Shown here: positions 32,750 to 41,383 of the stretch, one piece after another
Layout of the letters: each line of letters starts with the position of its first letter
Position numbering within the stretch: position 1 is the first letter of the stretch
Assembly (NCBI GenBank): GCA_002343075.1
Contig: DDRH01000005.1
Span: 1-41,383, forward strand
From: Phycisphaerales bacterium UBA2421
GTDB lineage: Bacteria; Planctomycetota; Phycisphaerae; Tepidisphaerales; Tepidisphaeraceae
Reading direction: 5' to 3'
Length of the DNA: 41,383 bases
Made by a program: the position numbers and the translations under genes
Notes under the pieces: generated by a model
Database searches by the model: none
Told to the model about the DNA's origin: nothing
Seen by the model: the letters and a program-made list of their open reading frames with translations, nothing else

Positions 32750-35700
32750 ATGCGGGCATTTTCCAAGAGTAGCGGTGGGCGTTTGTTCGCTCGGCAGCGG
32801 TTGCAGCAGGCTGCGAGGATTGAGGCGCTGGAGGTACGGCGATTTCTGCATTCGACGGGCACAGACCATGATCACGAGATCGCACCTGCGCCGACCGAAT
32901 CACGGAGTTCGCCGTTCGCACCGCAAGAGGCAAATGATCATCGGTTTGTGTTCGATTCCGGGGCGGGTTTGGACACAAGCTGCTCGTTCAATGACTTGTT
33001 CATTCAGATTCCCATCGAGCGACATGTGGGAGATCTACAGAAACTGCTGCAGAACGGTCTGATTTCCCCGCAGATCACGATTCAGATGCCGGCATTCGAC
33101 GTCGACGTCAACGGCGCGCCCGGCTTCCCGCCGGAGCAGGACGATGTTTACCTGATCAACAGCAATGGCTCGAAAAAAATCGGCACGCTCACCGGTGACA
33201 ATCAGATCTGGGTGAAAAACAAGTTTACGATCGACACGCGAGACTTGGTCTTCGCCGCTGCCGATGGCACTCCGGGGATGAACACGATTCGAATCGACGT
33301 CGATGTACAGGGTCCGGGCAATTGGTGCACCGCGATTGACTGGATTCAGATTGATGTGGAGAAGATTCCCGCACCAACGTTGTTTGCCCACGGCATTTTG
33401 TCCGAGGGACGCTTTTGGAACGACGTGTTTCGACCGATGCTGACCGAGTTGGGTGTTCCATCCGAAACCATTGACTTGGGAAATCTAGATAGTATTGGTG
33501 CCAACGCGGGCAAGATTTCCACCAAAGTCGAGCAGATGGCGCAGCTTTGGGGCGTCGACAAAGTAAACATTATGGCGCACAGCAAGGGTGGTATTGATGG
33601 TCGCCAGTACGCTGAAACAAGCAATCGTGTGAATCGATTAATCATGATGGGAACTCCGAATGCCGGGAGTCCGCTCGCTGACAAGATTCAGCTTGCGTTA
33701 CTCGCGTCCCCGCTCGGATTCTTAGGAACCGCCGCACTAAACTCGCTTGCTGGGCCGGCAGGAGTGCAGCTGACCACCCCTTACATGCTCGCATACAATC
33801 TTTTCCACGGTTCGAACGCGGATACTGATTACATCGGGATTGCAGGTGACTATCGCTTTGGCACCAGCTTCTTCAATCCGTTTGACTTGTTCTTTTCGGG
33901 TTTCCTCTTCGGTCGCAGCGACTTAGTCGTCCCAACTTGGTCAGTCGGTGCCAATTCGTTCACGAATTACTTGGGGTCAATACAGACGATCGGTCAAGAT
34001 CGTGATGCGATTCACTTCGATCCTCCGTTGCTGGGCCTGAACGCCGGCCAGATCAAATCTGAGCAGTTTGCCCAGCGACTCGTGCCGCTCCTTGCCGAAC
34101 CCGTGGAAGCATTGGCGAGAAACTTCGTCCCTGCTCCGCCCATTCCGGAACAACTGAACACTGCACCAAGCGTTGCAGGGCTTATCGAAGAAGGACAGAC
34201 CGTGGAACGAACGCTGACCGTCGATGGAAGCGGTGATATCCGGTTTGGGCTGATCGATTTGGATGGCTCCATTCAGATGAGTCTTGTTTCACCTAATGGA
34301 ACAGTCATCACCCCCACAACAGTAAATCCCGATATCAGTTTTGACCTCGCGCTTGACGGGCAGGGGTTTCGCGCAGCTGTTTATGATGTCCGGTCAACTG
34401 CCGCAGTCCGAGGTGACTGGATCGTGCGTTTGACGGCTCCGAACGTGAACAGCACATCCAATTTTGCACCATATGTGGTTGAAGCCGTCTCGGCTACATC
34501 GACAATCTCTCTTGCGACAAGCACTGATCGGACGGGCTATCGCCGCGGCGATCCAATCCGAATCGAAGCGGTTCTGCGAGATGCAAGTACGCCAGTTCTT
34601 GACGGCTCAGTAGCCGCCATGGTGCTGAAACCGGATGGTCAAATGACCTCGCTTACTTTGCGCGATGATGGTACGCAAGGTGATCCAACCGCTGGCGATG
34701 GGCGCTACGTTGGCGTGCTCACTGACACACAGGTCGGCGGAACATTCAGAATCTCGGTGAAGGCAAATGGCTCATCGACGCGGCCGTTTTCGCGCGAATC
34801 CTTCGTGATGGCCGCGGTTGCTCGAAGTGAGACTCGATTCACTGGAAATTTCATCGATCGCGGCGTTGACCTGAATTCAAACGGCTTATTCGATCGCCTT
34901 GTCATTAATGCTGAAATCGCCGTTACTCACGCTGGAACGTACCGCTATACAGCAGAGTTGACTCAAAATGACGGAACTTTGCTGCAAACCGTCAACGGCG
35001 CGCTCGGTTTGTCCGCGGGAACTCAAAACTTACCGCTCTCATTTGATGGGGCGGCGATATACAGCGCCCGGCTCAATGGGCCTTATAGGCTGAAAGTCCT
35101 GCGACTGGCTGAAGAGGAAGCGACCGACCTTCTCCCGCTTCAGGATTTGACCAACGCGCACACCACCGCCGCCTACACGTTTCACCAGTTCGAGCACGAT
35201 GACATTGTCGCGCTGGGCACGGGTAGTGATCAGGGCGTTGATACCAATGCCAATGGCAAGTTCGATCAGCTTCGTGTCACCACCAATGTAGACGTCCGCC
35301 AGGCCGGCAACTATCAGTATTCGGCCAGACTCGAAGACGCCGATGGAACCGACTTGGGCTTCGCCGCTGGCTCGGCCGTGCTCCCGGCGGGTGTCTCTCC
35401 GATTGATCTGACGTTCAACGGGCAGTCGATCGGGGCTAACGGCGAAGATGGCCCCTACTTCGTAAAGGATCTTCTGATCTTTTCGTCCTCCACCAACTCT
35501 GCCAACATTGAGGATGTCTATACAACGTCGGCATATTCGGCCTCTCAGTTCGAGGGCTTCGTTGCCGCCACTGCCGTATCCAGCTTTACACTCGTCAATG
35601 CCAGTAACGAGCAGGACCTGATGACCATCGCCGACGGAGCGACCATCAGCCTTGCTCGGCTGCCGACCCGCAACCTGAATGTCCGTGCAAATGTGACCGG

Positions 35701-36418
35701 ATCGCCGATCGGAAGCGTTGTGTTCAAGCTGGATTCTCAGAATCCGCGGATTGAAAGTGCTGCTCCCTTTGCACTCTTTGGCGATACCAACGGCAACTAC
35801 AGAAATGGCAGCTTCGCCCTCGGCCAGCATACGCTGATCGGGACGCCATTTGCAGGAACTGGTGGTACCGGCACTGCGGGAACACCGCTCACGGTCAACT
35901 TTACGGTGATCGACCGCGCTATCACCCAGTTTATCCTGGTGAACGCCGACACCGAGCAGGACATTATCGCGCTCACGCCTAACATGACGCTCAATCTCGC
36001 CACGTTTCCGCGCAACCTCAACGTACGTGCAGTGACCAATGGCGAACCGGTCGGGAGCGTGCGATTCAACCTGGACGGCGGATTTGCCAGGACAGAGAAC
36101 GCCGATCCATTCGCGCTGTTTGGAGATGACACTTCCGGCGACTACTTCGCAGGCACATTCCGCACGGGTAACCGGACGATGACCGCCACGCCATTCGCGC
36201 TGGACAACGCAAAGGGAGCGAAGGGTGTGCCTCTGACGCTCAAGTTCAAAGTGATCAACGTGATCGCCCGGGGCGTCAATCAGACCTCGGCACCGCAGAA
36301 TCCCTTCAGCAACTGGTCTATTCGCGGTGAAGCGCCTCGGGATTTGCTCAACCGGCACGTCGCCGACGGCATATACCCCCTGACGGGCGACGATCGGCAG
36401 CAGATTCTGCGGTCGTAG
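32750..36418 (+). CDS. giant secreted LEPR-type alpha/beta hydrolase (lipase-like) with calcium-loop and Ig-like modules
   Basis: The 1222-residue protein begins with IEALEVRRFLHS (about residues 24-35), matching the LEPR-type N-terminal motif of large planctomycete exported proteins. Residues about 208-450 form an alpha/beta hydrolase: TLFAHGIL, nucleophile elbow AHSKGG with Ser278, probable acid Asp391 in SDLVVPTWS and His422 in DAIHFDPP, as in lipases and esterases. Residues about 585-690 look like an Ig-type domain. Two related modules (about 695-815 and 818-935) start with calcium-type loops (DLNSNGLFD, DTNANGKFD). Two tandem repeats of about 100 residues (from 946 and about 1055, SFTLVNASNEQD and QFILVNADTEQD) end the protein. 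There is no PEP-CTERM signal. Base composition in the hydrolase part looks less GC-rich than the neighbours. Substrate unknown. Confidence 0.82.
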   Translation: MRAFSKSSGGRLFARQRLQQAARIEALEVRRFLHSTGTDHDHEIAPAPTESRSSPFAPQEANDHRFVFDSGAGLDTSCSFNDLFIQIPIERHVGDLQKLLQNGLISPQITIQMPAFDVDVNGAPGFPPEQDDVYLINSNGSKKIGTLTGDNQIWVKNKFTIDTRDLVFAAADGTPGMNTIRIDVDVQGPGNWCTAIDWIQIDVEKIPAPTLFAHGILSEGRFWNDVFRPMLTELGVPSETIDLGNLDSIGANAGKISTKVEQMAQLWGVDKVNIMAHSKGGIDGRQYAETSNRVNRLIMMGTPNAGSPLADKIQLALLASPLGFLGTAALNSLAGPAGVQLTTPYMLAYNLFHGSNADTDYIGIAGDYRFGTSFFNPFDLFFSGFLFGRSDLVVPTWSVGANSFTNYLGSIQTIGQDRDAIHFDPPLLGLNAGQIKSEQFAQRLVPLLAEPVEALARNFVPAPPIPEQLNTAPSVAGLIEEGQTVERTLTVDGSGDIRFGLIDLDGSIQMSLVSPNGTVITPTTVNPDISFDLALDGQGFRAAVYDVRSTAAVRGDWIVRLTAPNVNSTSNFAPYVVEAVSATSTISLATSTDRTGYRRGDPIRIEAVLRDASTPVLDGSVAAMVLKPDGQMTSLTLRDDGTQGDPTAGDGRYVGVLTDTQVGGTFRISVKANGSSTRPFSRESFVMAAVARSETRFTGNFIDRGVDLNSNGLFDRLVINAEIAVTHAGTYRYTAELTQNDGTLLQTVNGALGLSAGTQNLPLSFDGAAIYSARLNGPYRLKVLRLAEEEATDLLPLQDLTNAHTTAAYTFHQFEHDDIVALGTGSDQGVDTNANGKFDQLRVTTNVDVRQAGNYQYSARLEDADGTDLGFAAGSAVLPAGVSPIDLTFNGQSIGANGEDGPYFVKDLLIFSSSTNSANIEDVYTTSAYSASQFEGFVAATAVSSFTLVNASNEQDLMTIADGATISLARLPTRNLNVRANVTGSPIGSVVFKLDSQNPRIESAAPFALFGDTNGNYRNGSFALGQHTLIGTPFAGTGGTGTAGTPLTVNFTVIDRAITQFILVNADTEQDIIALTPNMTLNLATFPRNLNVRAVTNGEPVGSVRFNLDGGFARTENADPFALFGDDTSGDYFAGTFRTGNRTMTATPFALDNAKGAKGVPLTLKFKVINVIARGVNQTSAPQNPFSNWSIRGEAPRDLLNRHVADGIYPLTGDDRQQILRS

Positions 36419-36463
36419 ACCAGCCGTTTTGGGGTGGCGAAATTTTGGGTGGAGTCGGCACGG

Positions 36464-36506
36464 CGCGAGCTCGGGTTGAGTCCCGGGCTCGCGTCGCCTT
36501 CTTTTC
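36464..36506 (+). terminator. terminator after the giant hydrolase gene
   Basis: CGCGAGC (36464-36470) pairs with GCTCGCG (36487-36493), with CGGG/CCCG continuing inside across a T/G mismatch, followed by TTCTTTTC. It lies 45 nt after the stop. Confidence 0.75.
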
Positions 36507-36673
36507 AAAGAGTCCGCTGCAGAGAGTCTCGTGGATGCGGGTGAGCTCGCAGCGTGTGGCTGATGGAGTACGCTCCGTCGCAGGAAAGCTGCATGCGATA
36601 GCCATCCCTCCCGGACACGCGGGGCAGGTGACCTGGCACCAACCACCGTGTCGATCTCTGGGCGACGAAGTTG

Positions 36674-36879
36674 TCTAAATGAAGGCCCGCGAATCGCGAA
36701 CGGCAGCCTGATTTTCTTACGAGCCGGAAGCGAGAGCGCCCGGTGGAATCTATTTGTCTTGATTCGCGCGAAAGACGCTTCTGCTTCCGTGACACACACC
36801 GCCTCCTCCGGTCGCTGACGCTCGCGGCTCGTAAGCGTGAACGGTCGGTTCGTTCGCGATTCGCGGTCGCGCATTTAGA
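36674..36879. repeat. 206-bp imperfect inverted-repeat element
   Basis: Both ends carry matching blocks in inverted order: TCTAAATG (36674-36681) with CATTTAGA (36872-36879), CCGCGAATCGCGAAC (36687-36701) with GTTCGCGATTCGCGG (36852-36866), and TTACGAGCCG (36717-36726) with CGGCTCGTAA (36825-36834). Weaker AGCG and CCGG matches continue inward. Arms span about 70 nt around a centre of about 55 nt. No ORF or transposase is inside; it could be a miniature mobile element or a long RNA hairpin. Confidence 0.75.
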
Positions 36880-37107
36880 TACACTTAAGTAAACATGATG
36901 CGACAAAGGAAGCCATTCGTCGATCTCTGGAAGCCGGGTTGCAAATCCCTGCCACACACGCGCGAATGTCTCAAGCAGTCGGCGTGAACCGCGGCAGGCT
37001 CGGCGGGGTGGGAGGGGACTTTTCTTAGCGCGGCGTTAGGGTGTGGTTAGTACTTAGTCGCGTCGTAAGTGATTTTTGTGTAATGATTTACGATGCGAGT
37101 TGCAGAT

Positions 37108-37123
37108 TGTTCCGCGCGGAACA
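37108..37123. repeat. 16-bp perfect palindrome, copy 2
   Basis: TGTTCCGCGCGGAACA, identical to copy 1 at the left edge, extended by AT on both sides here. It is followed by AATTG and then the G-rich GGCAGAGGGCGG repeat. Confidence 0.8.
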
Positions 37124-37247
37124 ATTGAAGTAGGCAGAGGGCGGTGGGCAGTCGGCAGAGTGCTTGAGACATCTTGGTTCTACCCCAGGGCCCGCAGACC
37201 CGCCCCCCGGGCCCCTCCCGGGGTACCGGGCGGGGGAAGTATCGCTT

Positions 37248-37263
37248 TGTTCCGCGCGGAACA
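37248..37263. repeat. 16-bp perfect palindrome, copy 3
   Basis: TGTTCCGCGCGGAACA again, followed by the same G-rich GGCAGAGGGCGGT and CGGCAGTCGGCAG tract as copy 2, so palindrome plus tail form a repeated unit. Confidence 0.8.
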
Positions 37264-37306
37264 TCTTCAGTCGGCAGAGGGCGGTCGGCAGTCGGCAGGA
37301 ATTCAT

Positions 37307-37322
37307 AGTTCCGCGCGGAACA
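37307..37322. repeat. palindrome copy 4 (14-bp core)
   Basis: AGTTCCGCGCGGAACA keeps the 14-bp palindromic core. It lies 62 nt beyond the stop of the minus-strand fumarase gene, much like copy 1 relative to the dehydrogenase-like gene, so it may mark or form transcript 3' ends. Confidence 0.8.
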
Positions 37323-37384
37323 ATTGGTCGGCGGGGCGGCTGCGTCGTTGGCGGGGTCGGTGCGGCGTGCTGGATCTCATTGTT

Positions 37385-38992
<1,608 letters not shown>

Positions 38993-39101
38993 CGTTGGCT
39001 CCGAAATCGGATTATCAATCACGCGAGATGAAGGGCAAGTAAACGACGCGCGCCGATCTGACCGGCACTGCTTCGGCCAGCGATTGTTGGAGTCGCAGGC
39101 G

Positions 39102-39782
39102 CTAGAACGAGCCGAACCGCTTTGTCACGTCGCTCCGAATCCACACGCGCTTGCCGTCGGTTGATGTGTCGGCCCAGTCGTGCTGCTTCAGGAACTCGAC
39201 TAACTCGCGTACGCGCGGGAGTGGTCGATCGGGAGTGATGAGCTGGCGGACCTCGATGCCCTGGCCTGCGGCGAGCAATTCATCGGCAATCTCGGCGGCG
39301 GCGGTGAGGCGCGACATGTCGAGCTTGCCGCGCCCCTGGAAGCGATCGATCGCCTCCCAGAGCATTCTTGGGCCCGTCAGCGCCAGTTCCACATACACTG
39401 CGGCTGCGGCGCGGGTTTGGTTCATGCGGTATTCGCCCATGCTGTCGGCGTCGAGTGGGTCGCCGTGCGAGCGCGCGGCGTCCATGTAAAATCCGCCGTG
39501 CGTTCGCCGTTCGTACCACATCTGCCACGGTACGATAACGAAGCAGAGAAGGAAAAATGTCGAGAAGAACCCGAGTGGCCACGGCCAGCGGAAGTTGAAG
39601 CAAATGAACTTGACGAAGATTGTCAGAAAGAACGGTGCCGCCAGGGTCAAGGGCACTCCGATCGCGAGGCGTGTCGCCATCGATGCGAAATCGAGCGCCT
39701 CGGTCTGCTGGAGAGCGAGAATGATCTTTTGCCGGCGCGACGTGCCGGTCGACGGGTTGCGATAATCCAGCGGCGCGCTCAC
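39102..39782 (-). CDS. two-TM membrane protein of unknown function
   Basis: The family is not recognised. The GTG start at 39782 overlaps the stop of the upstream gene (GTGA), which suggests translational coupling; the longer frame would run antisense-free but inside the upstream gene. The 226-residue product has two hydrophobic segments (about 38-59 and 68-88, with [12 protein letters not shown] and [15 protein letters not shown]), then a soluble C-terminal domain of about 135 residues. The domain ends in a segment ([25 protein letters not shown]) that could be a small winged-helix-like fold. Position suggests a link with the nucleotidyltransferase gene, but no function can be assigned. Confidence 0.75.
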   Translation of the reverse strand: MSAPLDYRNPSTGTSRRQKIILALQQTEALDFASMATRLAIGVPLTLAAPFFLTIFVKFICFNFRWPWPLGFFSTFFLLCFVIVPWQMWYERRTHGGFYMDAARSHGDPLDADSMGEYRMNQTRAAAAVYVELALTGPRMLWEAIDRFQGRGKLDMSRLTAAAEIADELLAAGQGIEVRQLITPDRPLPRVRELVEFLKQHDWADTSTDGKRVWIRSDVTKRFGSF

Positions 39783-40354
39783 GCCTGCCCCGCGTTGAAA
39801 CGCTCGGCCTCGGCCAGCAGTTGCTCGAACAACGCGCGCGTGCCGTGTTGATCGGTCCACTGGCGGATGTAGCGAAGGTCGAGGGTTTTGCAGTGAACCG
39901 CCAGAACGTTTTCGATGTCTTCGCGATCCTTTGCCCGCGGTGCCCGCACACACCATCGCAGCTTGGTAACTACGATGTCCTCTGGACTCAGCACATAAGC
40001 CACCGTCGATCCAACCGCACCACGAACCCTACGAGCAAACCGCGCCTGATCATGCGGATCGGAGGTCAATCCAAAGAGCTCGATTGTGAAAAGGGCTTCG
40101 CGGTGACGAATCTTGTAGCGTGGGGTCCGCGTAACCGACTCGAAGGACATCTGAGGATCGAACGTGAAATCGGGGCCGATGGCTGCAACAAGTTCGCGAA
40201 TGCGCAGCTGATCGATCTCAACGACAAAATCGGCATCCTTCGTCGATCTGGGTTCGATGTAAGCGTTAACCGCAAACGATCCAACCGTGACATACGGAAT
40301 CTGAAGTGATTCCAACGCCGAAATCGCTCGCTGGACAAACACTACCGCTGTCAT
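39779..40354 (-). CDS. nucleotidyltransferase-fold protein
   Basis: The 191-residue protein shows the minimal nucleotidyltransferase signature: VGSFAVNAYIEPRSTKDADFVVEI (about residues 21-44), where GS and D-x-D-like DAD stand for the nucleotide and metal sites. It continues with VLSPEDIVVTKLRW and KDREDIENVL, as in the AbiEii/DUF6036-type group. Such proteins occur as toxins in toxin-antitoxin pairs and as housekeeping-like solitary proteins in Planctomycetes. Its ATG overlaps the stop of a 75-codon gene by 4 nt (ATGA), and its stop overlaps the next start, so all three are probably one operon. Confidence 0.78.
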   Translation of the reverse strand: MTAVVFVQRAISALESLQIPYVTVGSFAVNAYIEPRSTKDADFVVEIDQLRIRELVAAIGPDFTFDPQMSFESVTRTPRYKIRHREALFTIELFGLTSDPHDQARFARRVRGAVGSTVAYVLSPEDIVVTKLRWCVRAPRAKDREDIENVLAVHCKTLDLRYIRQWTDQHGTRALFEQLLAEAERFNAGQA

Positions 40355-40578
40355 ACACGGCCCCGCAACCTTGAGGCGATATCCATCCGACGTCGAATCT
40401 CATCGTCAACCCTCGCGGGGTCCCAATCGGGGTTCTGCTGCCGAATGCTGCCGCGCGCGATTTCGCACGCGTAGTCGAACAACTCGGCGCCGGCCAGGAA
40501 CCGTTGCGCGAAACTCATGCGTGATGCATCGTCGAGCGATTCACGTCGCAGGTCATCGATTGAGAGTTTCTTGACCAT
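40351..40578 (-). CDS. small conserved-looking protein paired with the nucleotidyltransferase
   Basis: The 75-residue product is charged and probably helical (LSIDDLRRESLDDASRMSFAQRFLAGAELFDYA). It resembles the short proteins that often precede nucleotidyltransferase-fold genes in planctomycete genomes. The 4-nt overlap with the downstream gene supports a functional pair; an antitoxin-like or regulatory role is possible but unproven. TATACT, 11 nt upstream of the ATG, could be a -10 box, but no -35 was found. Confidence 0.7.
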   Translation of the reverse strand: MVKKLSIDDLRRESLDDASRMSFAQRFLAGAELFDYACEIARGSIRQQNPDWDPARVDDEIRRRMDIASRLRGRV

Positions 40579-40591
40579 ACATCTCAGTATA

Positions 40592-41371
40592 TCACGTCTG
40601 TTTCACCGCCCGAAGCGCCAAAAACATCGGAATCTCCTCTCGCGCGGTGTTCTCGGCCTTGGCGCGTGGGCCAGGTTGGCTGCGCTTGTGGCTTGGCCAT
40701 TCTTCGATTGCGTCGATGAGCAGGCCGGCCTTTGCTGCGGCTCTTGCATAATCGCCGATGGGTTTGTGAAACGTCCACGTGTATGCACCGTCCTTCTTTC
40801 CCGGGTGGGCGTAGATCGGCGCTTTCCGCGGCAGCAGGTACCGATCGACCCTGCGGTATTGCACGCCGGATGAGTCGTCCCAGCCCCAGTGCGTTTCCTT
40901 CGCGCCTCGGAAGCAGGGGTGCATCATGACGAGCACGAATCGTCCGCCGGGCTTGAGTGCTCTGGCCACGCCGGTGAAAACCGGGGCGATTGGGTGGATG
41001 TTCTGGATCGCCAGCACGCACGCTGCCGCCTCGAATGCTGCCTCGGGGAGGAACCCGAGTTCGCGTGCATCGCCGAGGGAGTACTTTGGAGCGCGCGTGG
41101 ATTTGTCTGTAGGCACGGGGATTTCTCGCGCGCGTTCGATAAGTTCGCGCGATGCATCCACGCCGGTGGCCTCCACGCCCGCCGCCGCCAGCAATCGGCA
41201 GAGCACGCCTTGCCCGCAGGCGACATCGATCACACGCTCGCCCGGCTGAACATCGAGCAGCTTTAGCGTCCGCGGCAGCACCACTTCGCGGTGAAACTCG
41301 CTGCCGGCATCGCCGACGAGTTCATCATACCAATCGGCCACGGGCGACCAGTGCGTCTGCTTCTTCTTCAC
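40592..41371 (-). CDS. class I SAM-dependent methyltransferase
   Basis: The product (259 residues from the GTG at 41371) has the Rossmann methyltransferase fold: motif I VIDVACGQGVL at about residues 47-57, the acidic ribose contact in GVDAS (about 70-74), GDARELGF (about 99-106), and ALKPGGRFVLVMMHP (post-motif, about 141-155). It resembles small-molecule or UbiE/Methyltransf_11-type enzymes; the substrate is unknown. The frame stays open to the window edge upstream of the GTG, so the true start may lie outside. The gene ends 13 nt before the small protein gene and is probably first in the operon seen here. Confidence 0.85.
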   Translation of the reverse strand: MKKKQTHWSPVADWYDELVGDAGSEFHREVVLPRTLKLLDVQPGERVIDVACGQGVLCRLLAAAGVEATGVDASRELIERAREIPVPTDKSTRAPKYSLGDARELGFLPEAAFEAAACVLAIQNIHPIAPVFTGVARALKPGGRFVLVMMHPCFRGAKETHWGWDDSSGVQYRRVDRYLLPRKAPIYAHPGKKDGAYTWTFHKPIGDYARAAAKAGLLIDAIEEWPSHKRSQPGPRAKAENTAREEIPMFLALRAVKQT

Positions 41372-41383
41372 ACGGGGTAGTCT

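Larger units (their letters stand above)
36419..37384. other. 966-nt noncoding region
   Basis: No credible gene lies here. In order it contains a terminator, a 206-bp inverted-repeat element, an imperfect hairpin near 37060-37095, three copies of the TTCCGCGCGGAA palindrome, a very GC-rich self-complementary stretch at 37200-37237, and G-rich GTCGGCAG-type repeats after two of the palindromes. Confidence 0.7.

Noticed and set aside
36505..36957. 150-codon minus-strand ORF in the noncoding region
   Set aside because: It runs through the inverted-repeat element and its translation is Arg/Ser-rich without any recognisable fold.
37108..37322. Firm call of parS centromere sites
   Set aside because: The central bases differ from the classical parS core and no parA/parB gene is in the window, so it stays a hypothesis.

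Overview
The window looks like a chromosomal segment from a GC-rich planctomycete, most likely of the Phycisphaerae type. This is inferred from three things. Six proteins end in PEP-CTERM sorting signals, four of them preceded by a paired calcium-loop (dockerin-like) module. One giant exported protein carries a LEPR-type N-terminal motif. Two ECF sigma factors of the TIGR02999 kind are linked to Ser/Thr kinases with TPR tails. No rRNA, tRNA, CRISPR array, transposase or exosortase gene was recognised.

Region 1 (1-9.8 kb) is mostly metabolic. It holds a minus-strand pair of a cytochrome c and a membrane-anchored sugar-dehydrogenase-like beta-propeller, a PhoD-like lipoprotein phosphatase, an orphan CheW protein split by a CZB zinc domain, rhaB and rhaA for L-rhamnose catabolism, and a choice-of-anchor-B PEP-CTERM protein.

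Region 2 (10-31.4 kb) is the core of interest. A four-gene block occurs twice in tandem: a giant repeat-rich PEP-CTERM protein (+), then convergent to it a membrane Ser/Thr kinase with TPRs and its ECF sigma factor (both -), then divergent from the sigma gene another giant PEP-CTERM protein (+). The two sigma genes share an identical 13-bp element at their 5' ends. Both sigma factors have Thr-Thr where ordinary ECF factors carry the acidic DAED-like patch. This suggests sigma activation by phosphorylation, with the neighbouring surface proteins as plausible outputs. The second block ends in a tail-to-tail overlap of two PEP-CTERM genes.

Region 3 (31.6-36.4 kb) encodes a SOUL heme-binding-like exported protein and a 1222-residue LEPR-type secreted alpha/beta hydrolase with calcium-loop and Ig-like modules. 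Region 4 (36.4-37.4 kb) is noncoding. It contains a terminator, a 206-bp imperfect inverted-repeat element and three copies of a 14-16-bp palindrome also found at the window's left edge.

Region 5 (37.4-41.4 kb) is a minus-strand run: a methyltransferase, a small protein, a nucleotidyltransferase-fold protein, a two-TM protein and a class I fumarase. Several genes overlap by 4 nt, which suggests an operon.
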